A DNA stretch of 64,000 nt from an uncultured Latescibacterota bacterium (GCA_951812755.1 OX638329.1:5667563-5731562); one strand, 5' to 3'. Positions 36,034 through 45,208 are shown, numbered from the stretch's first letter. The notes: generated from the letters alone by a model not told the origin. Translations and numbers: made by a program.

Positions 36034-36326
36034 TTCGATCTTCGCCGATGCTTTTTGATCAGTATCTCGGTGAACTTCCTGCCAGTGTCCTCCGACATGC
36101 GAGCACCGCCAGGGACGTGTTCACTGCTGTTCAGAACACCGACGTGATCGCGCAAAAACTCAGCCAGCATTCTTTTTTTTTCGGCCTCTGACTGCGCGTC
36201 ACAAGCCAACTCCGGCGCGAAACGCTCCCGCAGACTGTCGAGAGCGAGTTGTTCGGGTGTGGTTCCCAGTTTATGCGCCTGATCGGCCAACGCCTGCTCG
36301 ATATCAGGAGTAAGCGTAATAATCAT
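36030..36326 (-). CDS. VapB-type antitoxin
   Basis: The start is ATG 36324-36326 (MIITLTPDIEQALADQAHKL) with AAGGAG 7 bases upstream. The 98-residue protein has the compact strand-helix-helix beginning ITLTPDIEQALADQAHKLG..PEQLALDSLRERF typical of bacterial antitoxins paired with PIN toxins; the charged C-terminus would bind the toxin. Its partner is truncated, so this gene probably survives only as the promoter-proximal regulator of the DUF262 gene (inference). Confidence 0.8.
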   Translation of the reverse strand: MIITLTPDIEQALADQAHKLGTTPEQLALDSLRERFAPELACDAQSEAEKKRMLAEFLRDHVGVLNSSEHVPGGARMSEDTGRKFTEILIKKHRRRSK

Positions 36327-36572
36327 TGAGCGTCTCCTTGTATGTTTTCGCATAATACCAAATTCGCATTGTAAATTCAGGACGATTGTTATTGCTTAGC
36401 CGTTGGGCATGCATCCACAGATGGATCTTGTAATGCACACAAATATACAGATACAAACTGATGAATCGCTCTTGCCTAATCGCATCTCTCTGTTTCAACA
36501 AGAATAGCCTATTTCGCTTGTTCTTGCAATGCACACACCTTTTTTTCGCTGAGTCCTCACAAAACGGCTTCG

Positions 36573-37046
36573 TTAATCATCTCTCGGATCCGGATGGATA
36601 GGATCCACCCAATACACTTCCTCTGGCTCTTCAACAACCGGAATATCCAAATTCACAACCACAGGCTCCTGATCGCTGCGCACCAGCACGCATTCCAGAG
36701 GCTCATCTTCGCTGGCATTGATCTCCTGATGCGGCACATAGGGCGGCACATAAATAAAATCACCCGGACCCGCCTCCGCCACATACTCCAACTGATCGCC
36801 CCATCGCATGCGCGCCTTACCGCTTACCACATAAATCACACTCTCCAGCGCCCCGTGATGATGCGCCCCGGTCTTTGCATTCGGATGAATCTCAACCGTA
36901 CCCGCCCACAACTTCTCGGCCCCCGCACTCGCCCGATTAATCGCCGCCGCCCGCGTCATCCCCGGCGTCTGCGGCGTATTAAAATCCAACCGATCACCCG
37001 TCACCACCCGCACCCCATGATTTCGCCAATCCTTATTTTCTAACAT
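36573..37046 (-). CDS. Cupin-domain protein
   Basis: A 157-residue single cupin. Motif 1 is KTGAHHHGALESVIYVVSG (His/Glu metal ligands, ~60-78) and motif 2 is GDFIYVPPYVPHQEIN (~97-112). Small cupins act as metal-dependent dioxygenases, isomerases or binding proteins. GGGAGG precedes the ATG. It lies 20 bases after the sulfatase on the same strand, within the PhyH/sulfatase cluster, so a role in processing the same substrate is likely. Confidence 0.88.
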   Translation of the reverse strand: MLENKDWRNHGVRVVTGDRLDFNTPQTPGMTRAAAINRASAGAEKLWAGTVEIHPNAKTGAHHHGALESVIYVVSGKARMRWGDQLEYVAEAGPGDFIYVPPYVPHQEINASEDEPLECVLVRSDQEPVVVNLDIPVVEEPEEVYWVDPIHPDPRDD

Positions 37047-37066
37047 AACACCTCCCTGCAGGACAC

Positions 37067-38533
37067 CTATCCAATCGCCTCTCGCTCGCGCCAGCGGTAC
37101 ATCCGCAAAGCCGGATCATTTGTCTCCACCATCCACTGTTGCAATCGCGCCTTCAATCGCGCCACATCATCGGCATAATCGGGATCATCAATCACATTAT
37201 TCATCTCATGTGGATCATTTTTCAGATCGTACAACTCGTCCTGCCCCGTCAAATTACACCCGTATTTCAAATCTCCCATACGCAACATCTTCATCGACGT
37301 AGCCACATTGCCCAAACCCAAAAACTCCGTCACCACAGCATCGCGCCAACCCGTCGCCTCACCGCGAACAAGCGGCAACAGCGACGCACCGTGAATCGCA
37401 TCCCCATCGTAATGTCCACCAGCCAGATCCAAAATCGTGGGATACATATCCGCCAGCGAAGCAAACTCCGCAACACGCTCTCCCGCATGCGAACCATCCG
37501 GCAGCCGAATAATCATTGGAACATGATGCGTCTCTTCAAAATGATGCCATCCCTTATCCAGCAACCCCCCGTGACTGCCCAGCGTCTCGCCGTGATCCGC
37601 CGTAAAAATCAGCACCGTATTCTCCAATTCCCCACTCGCCTTCAAATAATCGTACAACCGACCAATCTGACTATCGATCATCGACACCCGCGCATAATAA
37701 TAGCGCACCGCCATCGCCCAATCTTCCCACGTCAAATTTTCCTTATCCCAGTGAATCTTCAAATGATGCGGACCGGGAATCTCTCGCGAGGGCCACTCGT
37801 AATTTCCCCACGGCGGAATCTCCACATCCCGATACCAGTCCAGAAACTCACCCGTCGCGTGATACGGCCCATGCGGTCCCCAGAAATTCAAACTGATAAA
37901 ATACGGCAAATCCCGTTCCCGAAACGACCTGCTCATCTCAATCACATTATCCACCAGATAAGCTGGCACAGTCGCCTCTGTTGGCACAGTCAACTCCCCC
38001 ACCCCATTGCGGACCCTCGTAGTCGCCTCAGCCCAGGGCTTCACGCCCGGCTCATAACCCTTTGCCCGCGCCCATGCTTGATAATCCGAATAACTCGAAC
38101 CAGCCCCACCGTGCCCGGCAAAATCCTGCCCTTCATACCCGATACGCGAAGGCGAAGACGGCCTATTCGACCCCTGAAATGTCTGCGTCTTCTCAGTGCC
38201 AAGATGCCACTTTCCCGTATATCCCGTCCCGTACCCCGCCGCTTGCAGACGCCGCGACAACAGTTCGGGGCGGTCCTCCAACTCGTGAACGCTACACCCC
38301 ACCTCGTGGATATTCGACGTAATGCCGTGGGTATGCGGATACACGCCCGTTTGCAGCGTACCCCGCGCCGGACTACACACCGGATAAACTGTATAGGCAT
38401 TCTCAAATAACACACCCTCATCCGCGAGACGATCAATATTCGGCGTACGACACGGCGTATCGCCATAAGCACCCACGCCCGACAGCCGATGTTGATCAGT
38501 TAGAATAAAAATAATATTAGGTCTATCCACCAT
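37067..38533 (-). CDS. Sulfatase (cysteine-type, formylglycine-dependent)
   Basis: A 488-residue alkaline-phosphatase-superfamily protein. The FGly site is Cys53 in PVCSPARGTLQTG (CxPxR), the N-terminal metal site is IIFILTDQHR, and LIFTADHGETLGSHG is the C-terminal metal motif. It should hydrolyse sulfate esters after an unlinked formylglycine-generating enzyme modifies the Cys; no such enzyme is in the window. No signal peptide is evident, so it may act in the cytoplasm. Its ATG overlaps the stop of the PhyH gene before it by 11 bases and its ribosome site GGGAGG lies inside that gene, so the pair is translationally coupled. Confidence 0.93.
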   Translation of the reverse strand: MVDRPNIIFILTDQHRLSGVGAYGDTPCRTPNIDRLADEGVLFENAYTVYPVCSPARGTLQTGVYPHTHGITSNIHEVGCSVHELEDRPELLSRRLQAAGYGTGYTGKWHLGTEKTQTFQGSNRPSSPSRIGYEGQDFAGHGGAGSSYSDYQAWARAKGYEPGVKPWAEATTRVRNGVGELTVPTEATVPAYLVDNVIEMSRSFRERDLPYFISLNFWGPHGPYHATGEFLDWYRDVEIPPWGNYEWPSREIPGPHHLKIHWDKENLTWEDWAMAVRYYYARVSMIDSQIGRLYDYLKASGELENTVLIFTADHGETLGSHGGLLDKGWHHFEETHHVPMIIRLPDGSHAGERVAEFASLADMYPTILDLAGGHYDGDAIHGASLLPLVRGEATGWRDAVVTEFLGLGNVATSMKMLRMGDLKYGCNLTGQDELYDLKNDPHEMNNVIDDPDYADDVARLKARLQQWMVETNDPALRMYRWREREAIG

Positions 38534-39293
38534 TTAATCCCTCCCAATATTCCCACATATCATCTGGCGTCTCGAACTGTAACTCATTCCAATTCTTCCA
38601 CTTAAACCGCGTAAACAACCCCATGCGAATATTGCGACTGCAATTCTTACTCGCGCTGTGAACCATCAAACCGTGCCAGAAAATCACCGTCCCTGCAGGA
38701 CCTGTAATCTCCATTGGATCGGGCAAATCAATAATCGTCCCCATATGAATCTGATTGGGTGGCTCATCGGGATCTAAAAACTGGCGGTTCACACTCAGCA
38801 AAGAATGCGACTTAAAATAATCCGCCATCTTTGCATGCGTGCCGGGCCACACACAAAATCCACCCGAGCGGGGCTTGATATCACAGAGATAAACGGTCGC
38901 GGCAATCGTAAAACCAGCCACCGTCAAATCCTTTTGCCCGTAGCCATCTACATGCCCGCCCGAAGGCTTTGACCATTTATCCGTACCTGTGGGATAGCGA
39001 AACAACGGTGCAGGCTCAGCCCACTCGGTCAACCGCCCTTTGCCCGTCATCTCTTCGGCCATATCAAATACGCCATAATCATACACAATCGACCGGTGCA
39101 AAGTCGGATCACTACTCTCGGGCTTTTTCGGCTCCGCATTTACCCACGTCTGAGGATCGCTGCGATCTGCCCAAACACCGTGCCAAAGGCCATCCACAGC
39201 GCGTTCTAATAATGCCTGGGGCAAAACATCCCGCTTGACAAGATACCCATTATCTTTAAAAAACTGTTTTTCGTCATGAGTGAGCAATCCCAT
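38523..39293 (-). CDS. PhyH-family Fe(II)/2-oxoglutarate dioxygenase (cluster copy 4)
   Basis: A 256-residue protein with HVD in SGGHVDGYGQ (~114), VYLCDIKPRSGGFCVWPGTHAKM and distal His in WHGLMVHSASKN. DRSDPQTW is the group signature. It ends in FETPDDMWEYWE, almost identical to copy 8 at 43098, so the two are recent paralogues. Its 3' end overlaps the sulfatase start. GGAG precedes the ATG at 39293. Confidence 0.92.
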   Translation of the reverse strand: MGLLTHDEKQFFKDNGYLVKRDVLPQALLERAVDGLWHGVWADRSDPQTWVNAEPKKPESSDPTLHRSIVYDYGVFDMAEEMTGKGRLTEWAEPAPLFRYPTGTDKWSKPSGGHVDGYGQKDLTVAGFTIAATVYLCDIKPRSGGFCVWPGTHAKMADYFKSHSLLSVNRQFLDPDEPPNQIHMGTIIDLPDPMEITGPAGTVIFWHGLMVHSASKNCSRNIRMGLFTRFKWKNWNELQFETPDDMWEYWEGLNGG

Positions 39294-39319
39294 GAACGCT
39301 CCTTCTTTTTACACTAACC

Positions 39320-40174
39320 CTATGCCGCCACGGCTTTCTCACCCAAATGCTCCTCAATCCACGCCTTCAAAGGCACATCTTCGGGTTTGGGCGACGTATA
39401 TCCAAAACCACCTGAAGGACTTGCCCCCAACAACTGTTGGCGAATGGGATCACTGCGCTCTATAAAGTGATCCACCGTCATATTGTCGCGGGGTCGCAAC
39501 CAGCGGTAGCTATAGCCATAAAACAGCGTACGCCTGGGCGAATCCCAATAATTGGTACTGCTCGAATGCCAGATACGCCGATCAAAAATAACCGCACTAC
39601 CTTTCGGCACACACACCTGCATACCGCCCTCGGGCATTTCTGAGCGACTCTCGCCCGGAAACACATTGCCCAGATGCGAACCGGGAACCACAACAAAATT
39701 CCCGCGACCGGGTTGTGATGCATCCGTCAAAAAAAACGCCACCTTCAGCGAAATCCTCGGACGCGGACTCGTCTCAATATCGAGATTGAGACGACCGCTA
39801 TCCTGGTGAAACCCAAGCCCCGGTCCATCTTTCTCAAGCGATTTGCCAGGACCAACAGGAGGCGTCACAATCATGTGAGAATGGTAAAGCTGAATATTCC
39901 AATTCAGCAACCCCCATACCTTTGGAAATGTCTTGTACCAATCGAGCAACTCCAAAAACAAATCGTCCTGACCGATAAAATCCAGCATATTGGACCGCTT
40001 ATCTGGCCCAATGCCCTCTCGCTCTCGATGCGCGCCATCCACGCGATCTACAATGGGAACCAGCTCATCCACCAGATCTTCTGGCAGCACACTCTCGAGA
40101 ACAAAAAACCCATCGCGTTCAAACTTCAACCGCTCCTCTTCCGTCACGCAATAATCCAAACATCTCGCGTCCAT
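39320..40174 (-). CDS. PhyH-family Fe(II)/2-oxoglutarate dioxygenase (cluster copy 5)
   Basis: A 284-residue protein with HQD in GFHQDSGRLN (~122), FFLTDASQPGRGNFVVVPGSHL and distal His in RRIWHSSSTNYWDSPRR, where SPRR supplies the 2OG-binding Arg. It lacks DDPxTW and, with copy 7 (YGYSYRW versus FGYSYNW near the C-terminus), forms a second subgroup. GAGGAG precedes the ATG. It follows copy 6 by 77 bases. Confidence 0.92.
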   Translation of the reverse strand: MDARCLDYCVTEEERLKFERDGFFVLESVLPEDLVDELVPIVDRVDGAHREREGIGPDKRSNMLDFIGQDDLFLELLDWYKTFPKVWGLLNWNIQLYHSHMIVTPPVGPGKSLEKDGPGLGFHQDSGRLNLDIETSPRPRISLKVAFFLTDASQPGRGNFVVVPGSHLGNVFPGESRSEMPEGGMQVCVPKGSAVIFDRRIWHSSSTNYWDSPRRTLFYGYSYRWLRPRDNMTVDHFIERSDPIRQQLLGASPSGGFGYTSPKPEDVPLKAWIEEHLGEKAVAA

Positions 40175-40251
40175 AACAACACGCTCCTCTTTTCAAAACT
40201 CCGTGTGAACGGGAAACCCCTCTCCCTATTCTCCCACACCTGCGCATCAAT

Positions 40252-41145
40252 TCATACAACCTCCTCTTCAAGCTCTGCTAAACGCGCCTTCTGCTCCACC
40301 AGCATGCGCTCTCGCTCGCGGCGAAACTCCGTATAATACCGCTCTCGTTTTCCCGTAATACGGTAATCCAATCGCTCGACACCCAGCGCCCTCAACACGG
40401 TTTTTTCCACCAGAGAAAAATCATCCGAGTCCTCGCGATTGAAATTCATAGGCTCTTTAAACGCAACCGGCGGATTCGTAATAAACCGCGGTCGCCCCGA
40501 AGGATTTGGCGCAGCAGAATGCAACATATACGGATGAATCAGATACACATCGCCCGCATTACCCGTCGCCTCGACAAACTCCTCACATCCCTCAATCATC
40601 TTTCCAAACGAACCCGTCGGTTCCAGCCCCTCGGGATGATCGTACAGAAACCTCGCAACTTTTGGAACCGAATCCGGTGCCAGATACGTACCGCCGCTAT
40701 TTGGCAACACATCATCCCAAACGACCACCGTCAACAGACCCTGTTCTGGACTATCCAAAAAATGCCGGAAAAAATTCCCATCCTTGTGCCATCCTCCGTG
40801 CTTTGCCGACGGAACATAGGGATCATCGGCATCTTTATTAAAATTAATAATAAACCCATCCCCCCACGAAGGCTCACCCTCAATGCGCTCTGCCCCACCC
40901 ATCACATCGCATATCCCATCCCATGCCTTTGGCGCGAGATCGGCAACAGCCCGCCGATTCATCGACGGCATGTGAATGCGATCTTCGATCCAGGTAGAAG
41001 GATCATCCCTGTCATACCCCAATCGCAGATATGCCAGATCGAGCCAATCCTGAATCTCCGCCTTCTCAAAACACCCCTCTATCTTCACATACCCCTTCTC
41101 GACAAAATGCGCTGCCTGCGCGTCTGTCAATACCTTGAACGCCAC
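40252..41145 (-). CDS. PhyH-family Fe(II)/2-oxoglutarate dioxygenase (cluster copy 6)
   Basis: A 297-residue protein beginning at GTG 41143-41145 with GGAGG upstream. The iron motif is HKD in GGWHKDGNFF (~118), and the distal His lies in LIHPYMLHSAAPNPSGRPRF. DRDDPSTW puts it in the DDPxTW group. A coiled-coil-like tail (RREREREMLVEQKARLAELEEEVV, cited in part) is not seen in the others. It lies 11 bases after the esterase gene on the same strand. Confidence 0.9.
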   Translation of the reverse strand: MAFKVLTDAQAAHFVEKGYVKIEGCFEKAEIQDWLDLAYLRLGYDRDDPSTWIEDRIHMPSMNRRAVADLAPKAWDGICDVMGGAERIEGEPSWGDGFIINFNKDADDPYVPSAKHGGWHKDGNFFRHFLDSPEQGLLTVVVWDDVLPNSGGTYLAPDSVPKVARFLYDHPEGLEPTGSFGKMIEGCEEFVEATGNAGDVYLIHPYMLHSAAPNPSGRPRFITNPPVAFKEPMNFNREDSDDFSLVEKTVLRALGVERLDYRITGKRERYYTEFRRERERMLVEQKARLAELEEEVV

Positions 41146-41156
41146 AACAACCTCCT

Positions 41157-42077
41157 TTATTCCACCTTCAGATGCTTAAAAAAGAACGCCAGCATCGCCT
41201 GATTCGCACTCCCCGGCGGTGGCGATCCCATCTTCGGCAAATACATTTCCACCTCAACACCGGCTTCCTCGCACCGCTCTTTGATCGCAATTGAATGTTT
41301 GGGATGATGAACATAATGACCGCGATTTTGGGGCACGCCACCCCTTTGACTACAAAACAAAAACACAGGAGGGTCGTCTTTTGTAATCAACCCGCGCATA
41401 TCCACATCCGCCCGAATTTGTTTACCCTTTTCAGTCTCGGCCTCATCAAACGTAGCCAGACCGTAAAACGAGACATTCCTGGAATAAAAATTCTCAGCAG
41501 GCAAACCGAGCACAGACTCCCATTGAAAAAAATCATAGGAAAACTGACCATTGAGAGACCCCGCCGCCACAATGCGCGAAGATTGGCGAAGCACGGGATC
41601 TTCACTATCGGGATCGGCCAGATCATCGTGAAACGCCAGCCACATCGAAGTCCCTGCACCGGCAGAGCCACCATAAGAAGCGATGCGTTTGGGATCGACG
41701 TGCCACGCCTCGGCATTGTATCTGATAAACTGCACCGCACGCGCCGCATCGCGCAAAATATCCTGTATGGGCGCAGTATTTTTAAACCTGTAGTTAATCG
41801 CCGCAAATGAAACGCCCTTTTCCAAACAAGTCTCAACAACCACATTGCCGCGAACCCTCCTTTTATTACCACTGGCAAACCCACCCCCGTGAATAAAAAT
41901 CAGAACAGGTGCTGGCGCGTCCGACTCTGCCCTCCAAAAATCCAGCACATTGCGCTCATAAGGTCCATACGCCACATTCTCCAGCGTGGGCGGCGTCCCT
42001 TTTCGCTTAGCATCCTGAGCATATACACCTGTTGCCCCGATCAAAATAAAGCATAAAAGCCATCTCCCAACGCGCAT
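41157..42077 (-). CDS. Exported alpha/beta-hydrolase esterase (hormone-sensitive-lipase-like)
   Basis: A 306-residue protein with a signal peptide ending near VYAQ (residues 1-21). The oxyanion motif is HGGGFASGN (~64) and the nucleophile Ser is in GGSAGAGTSMW (~137); a late His lies in YVHHPKHS. These features match BD-FAE/HSL-type carboxyl esterases that remove acyl or aryl groups. It is the only exported enzyme in the PhyH cluster and may release the substrate from an ester outside the cytoplasm (inference). GAGGAGG precedes the ATG. Confidence 0.88.
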   Translation of the reverse strand: MRVGRWLLCFILIGATGVYAQDAKRKGTPPTLENVAYGPYERNVLDFWRAESDAPAPVLIFIHGGGFASGNKRRVRGNVVVETCLEKGVSFAAINYRFKNTAPIQDILRDAARAVQFIRYNAEAWHVDPKRIASYGGSAGAGTSMWLAFHDDLADPDSEDPVLRQSSRIVAAGSLNGQFSYDFFQWESVLGLPAENFYSRNVSFYGLATFDEAETEKGKQIRADVDMRGLITKDDPPVFLFCSQRGGVPQNRGHYVHHPKHSIAIKERCEEAGVEVEMYLPKMGSPPPGSANQAMLAFFFKHLKVE

Positions 42078-42092
42078 TGCTTCCTCCTCTTT

Positions 42093-42929
42093 CTAAACCT
42101 CAACCGTCCATGGAATTTGCTCCGGCGTCACCCCGTGCTCCTCTGCCCAATCAGCGAGCGGATACGTATTTGCCCTCGCTTGCAAGTTGGGATTATCACT
42201 CAACTGCACATCCAGAAGCTGCTTCTCAATATCGCTCAAATCTGCGACCACGTCATCATCTAAATCCTTCAGATAAAAACCATTCCGAATCCAATTATAA
42301 CTATACCCAAAAATAACCACTCTGGACATGCGACCGCTCAAATTTGGCGACTTCGTGTGAAAAATGCGATTCTCAAAAAACAACACATCCCCCGCCTTAC
42401 ACACCGGCTGCACCACCTCGGGCGGATCGACTTCGCCTCTCGGAATACCCAGCGGTTCATTCAGCACATGGCTTCTCCTCGCAAATCGCGTAATCCCCGA
42501 ATCTGGTCCCGGAAAATCCGTCAAACAATAACACACCTTAATCCCCACGCGCGGCTGATACGCATGCCCGATCTCTTGCGTAATCCCAATATCCCGATGC
42601 CAGCTACGCATCGGCTCCGTCGTCTCGGCATCTTCTGGATCCTTGTAAATAATCGCCGTATTCTGCAAATGAATATCTGGACTCAAAAGCTGAATCACCA
42701 GAGGCACTGTCCCCGAATGAGCAATCAAAGAGCGAAATGCAGGCACCTCCACAATCCCGTCTCGAAACTGCTTATACGCCCTTCCCCTATCATCGTAAGA
42801 CGCCATCATCTCATCACACGCCTCCGTCAACCGCGCGACCTCCTCAGCCCCCAGCACATCCTCCACCACCAGATACCCCTCCGCATCAAAAAACTCCCGC
42901 TGTTCATCGCTCAATTTTACAAAATCCAT
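42093..42929 (-). CDS. PhyH-family Fe(II)/2-oxoglutarate dioxygenase (cluster copy 7)
   Basis: The ATG 42927-42929 (MDFVKLSDEQREFFDAEGY) has GAGG upstream; the frame extends 4 codons further. The 278-residue protein has HRD in SWHRDIGITQ (~110), YCLTDFPGPDSGITRFARRSH and distal His in ENRIFHTKSPN. It belongs with copy 5 in the subgroup ending in GYSYxW. It starts 15 bases after the esterase stop, so the esterase is inside the operon. Confidence 0.91.
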   Translation of the reverse strand: MDFVKLSDEQREFFDAEGYLVVEDVLGAEEVARLTEACDEMMASYDDRGRAYKQFRDGIVEVPAFRSLIAHSGTVPLVIQLLSPDIHLQNTAIIYKDPEDAETTEPMRSWHRDIGITQEIGHAYQPRVGIKVCYCLTDFPGPDSGITRFARRSHVLNEPLGIPRGEVDPPEVVQPVCKAGDVLFFENRIFHTKSPNLSGRMSRVVIFGYSYNWIRNGFYLKDLDDDVVADLSDIEKQLLDVQLSDNPNLQARANTYPLADWAEEHGVTPEQIPWTVEV

Positions 42930-42966
42930 GACTGTCCTCAATCAGAAGTAAAATGTGAGAGGGTCT

Positions 42967-43064
42967 CACACGAAGACACGAAGACACAAAGATACAAGAA
43001 GTGAGATGACCCCAGTCTCCAGCCCCTTGCCTTATCGCCTTTCATCTGCGATCATCTGCGAAAA
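42967..43064. repeat. Short tandem repeats in the PhyH copy 7/8 gap
   Basis: Near-perfect cgaagaca units (42971-43000) are followed by tandem catctgcgat (43046-43064). These are simple-sequence repeats of the kind common in this genome's spacers; I see no coding or RNA signal in the gap 42930-43097. Confidence 0.5.
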
Positions 43065-43097
43065 ACGCTCAAATTATTCGCGTTTTTTTTCTGCGGA

Positions 43098-43838
43098 TCA
43101 CACTTCCCAATATTCCCACATATCATCCGGCGTCTCAAACTGCAACAAATCCCAATTCTTTGTGCTAATGCGACTCACCAGCGCCATCCGTATCTGATCG
43201 CTGCAATTCGACGTACCACTGTGAACCATATACCCGTGCCAGATACACGCAGTACCTGCCTGCCCGACCAGTTCAACAGGTTCATTCAGATTGAAAATGC
43301 GGCCCATATCGCGCTCGACAATACCGCCGGAATGATGCATATTGAGACCCAGCAGGGAATGCGATTTGAAAAACTCTGCCACAGTCTTATGGCTACCAGG
43401 CCACAGTGTAAAACCTCCGCCACGCGGAGCCACATCACTCAGATAAACCGTCACGCCAATCGTAAAACCCACGGTTGCTTGCTCGCTCTTGTTATATCCA
43501 TCCAAATGTGGCAACTTAATCGCCCACTCATCGCTGCCACTCGGATACACCAGAATAGTCGAAGGATCTGCATCATCGCTCAAATCGCCTGCCAATTCTC
43601 TGCACATCGCAAACAAATCCGTTTCGTGAAGCGTTGCGCGAATCGCCGGATGATCCCCACAATCTGGACTCCGCGGCCCGGCATCCACCCAGGTCTGCGG
43701 ATCATCGCGATCCGCTTCAATATAATGCCAAAGTGTATCGACCGCCCCTTGAATTTGACCCTCACTCAACATATTGTGCCGAATGAGATAGCCATTTTCT
43801 TTAAAAAAAGTTTTATCTTCAGTAGTTAAAAGTGACAT
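43098..43838 (-). CDS. PhyH-family Fe(II)/2-oxoglutarate dioxygenase (cluster copy 8)
   Basis: A 246-residue protein with HLD in LPHLDGYNKSE (~111), VYLSDVAPRGGGFTLWPGSHK and distal His in IWHGYMVHSGTSNC. DRDDPQTW, and the end FETPDDMWEYWE, show it to be a close paralogue of copy 4. It starts only 23 bases from the divergent sulfatase, so promoters of both must overlap or lie in the opposing gene. GGGG precedes the ATG. Confidence 0.92.
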   Translation of the reverse strand: MSLLTTEDKTFFKENGYLIRHNMLSEGQIQGAVDTLWHYIEADRDDPQTWVDAGPRSPDCGDHPAIRATLHETDLFAMCRELAGDLSDDADPSTILVYPSGSDEWAIKLPHLDGYNKSEQATVGFTIGVTVYLSDVAPRGGGFTLWPGSHKTVAEFFKSHSLLGLNMHHSGGIVERDMGRIFNLNEPVELVGQAGTACIWHGYMVHSGTSNCSDQIRMALVSRISTKNWDLLQFETPDDMWEYWEV

Positions 43839-43861
43839 ACAACCCCTTTCGGAGATTCACA

Positions 43862-45184
43862 ATGACCAGACAACCCAACATTCTCTTTTCCATGTGCGAC
43901 GACCAGCGACACGACTGCATGGGATGTGCGGGACATCCCTTCATCGACACACCTGCTATGGACCGCCTCGCCCGTGAAGGCATACGCTTTGCCAATGGCT
44001 TCACCGCCATACCCCTTTGCGCGCCCAGTCGAGCCAGCCATCTTTCCGGTGTTTATCCTCACACCCACCGGGCAGCGCACAATCGCGCACCCATTCGCCC
44101 CGACCTCGTAACCTGGCCCGAGCAATTACAAAAAGCCGGCTATCGCACGGGCTTCTTTGGAAAAATACACTACGGAACCGAGGGCATTGACCTGCCCGGC
44201 GGCGATCCCAAACCCGGCTTTGAGCGCTGGGTCAGTTTTCGCGGTCAGGGAGACTACGAAGACCCGGTCTTTATCATCGACGGTGAAGAAGTCAAACACC
44301 AGGGATACAACACCGACCTCCTCGCCGATTACATCGAACAATTTCTCGATAAAGATGACGACCGCCCCTGGGCAATCTGCCTGTGGTACAAAGCCCCTCA
44401 CGGACCCTTCACCCCACCACCGCGTTATGCCAATACCTATTCCGACGACGAATTGCCCAAACCCAATGCCCTGGGCGCATCTCGCGACGGCAAAGCCAGA
44501 ACCCTTCGCGAACGTCCTTACAACTTCGAAGACAACGAACGCTACGACACCTTTATGCGCAACTACGTACGCACCGTGCGCGGCGTCGATGATGCCCTGG
44601 GTCGAGCACTCGACAAAATTGATGCCATTGGACAAACCAATAACACGCTCGTCGTACACACCAGCGACCACGGCTACTTCCACGGCGAATTTGGCCTCGG
44701 CGACAAACGCTGGATGTATGACCCATCCATCCGCGTGCCCTATCTCATGCGCTATCCCGACCTCATCGCCGACCCCGGGCGCGTAGAACACACCGACGTA
44801 CTCAGCCTCGACATCCCGGCAACCATCATGGACGTATCTGGCCTGGGCGCACCCGATCACTACCACGGCCACTCTCTGCGGCCACTCCTGACCGACGAAG
44901 ACGAATTACCTCGAGAAGACCTCTTCTTTGAATACTTCGAAGACCCGCCCTATCCCTATTTCCCAACAATGGTCTGCTTGAGAACCCAAACCGAAAAACT
45001 CATCCACTACATCCGCGAAGGCGAAGGCGACGAATATTACGACCTCGTCAATGACCCCGAGGAATACACCAACGCCATCGCCGACCCTTCTTATGCCCAT
45101 CGCGTGGCCAACATGCAAAAACGGCTTTCAGACGCCCAGGAACACTATAAATTCACCGTTCCAGACCTGTCTGACCGGTACTGA
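43862..45184 (+). CDS. Sulfatase (cysteine-type)
   Basis: The start ATG 43862 (MTRQPNILFSMCDDQRHD) has GGAG upstream; a further ATG 10 codons before it is less likely. The 440-residue protein has Cys53 in PLCAPSRASHLSG (CxPxR), LFSMCDDQR for the metal site and VHTSDHGYFHGEFG for the distal metal ligands. No signal peptide. With the next sulfatase it forms a plus-strand pair 24 bases apart, divergent from PhyH copy 8. Confidence 0.93.
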   Translation: MTRQPNILFSMCDDQRHDCMGCAGHPFIDTPAMDRLAREGIRFANGFTAIPLCAPSRASHLSGVYPHTHRAAHNRAPIRPDLVTWPEQLQKAGYRTGFFGKIHYGTEGIDLPGGDPKPGFERWVSFRGQGDYEDPVFIIDGEEVKHQGYNTDLLADYIEQFLDKDDDRPWAICLWYKAPHGPFTPPPRYANTYSDDELPKPNALGASRDGKARTLRERPYNFEDNERYDTFMRNYVRTVRGVDDALGRALDKIDAIGQTNNTLVVHTSDHGYFHGEFGLGDKRWMYDPSIRVPYLMRYPDLIADPGRVEHTDVLSLDIPATIMDVSGLGAPDHYHGHSLRPLLTDEDELPREDLFFEYFEDPPYPYFPTMVCLRTQTEKLIHYIREGEGDEYYDLVNDPEEYTNAIADPSYAHRVANMQKRLSDAQEHYKFTVPDLSDRY

Positions 45185-45208
45185 TATCACAACACAAAAG
45201 GAACACAC

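Noticed and set aside
36304-36534. 76-codon minus-strand frame upstream of the VapB-like antitoxin
   Set aside because: Composition looks random, it overlaps the antitoxin start in another frame and has no ribosome site.
44126-44872. Minus-strand frames opposite the two plus-strand sulfatases (also 45731-46462)
   Set aside because: Antisense to clear sulfatases with full motifs; translations are Val/Gly/Phe-rich without domain signals.
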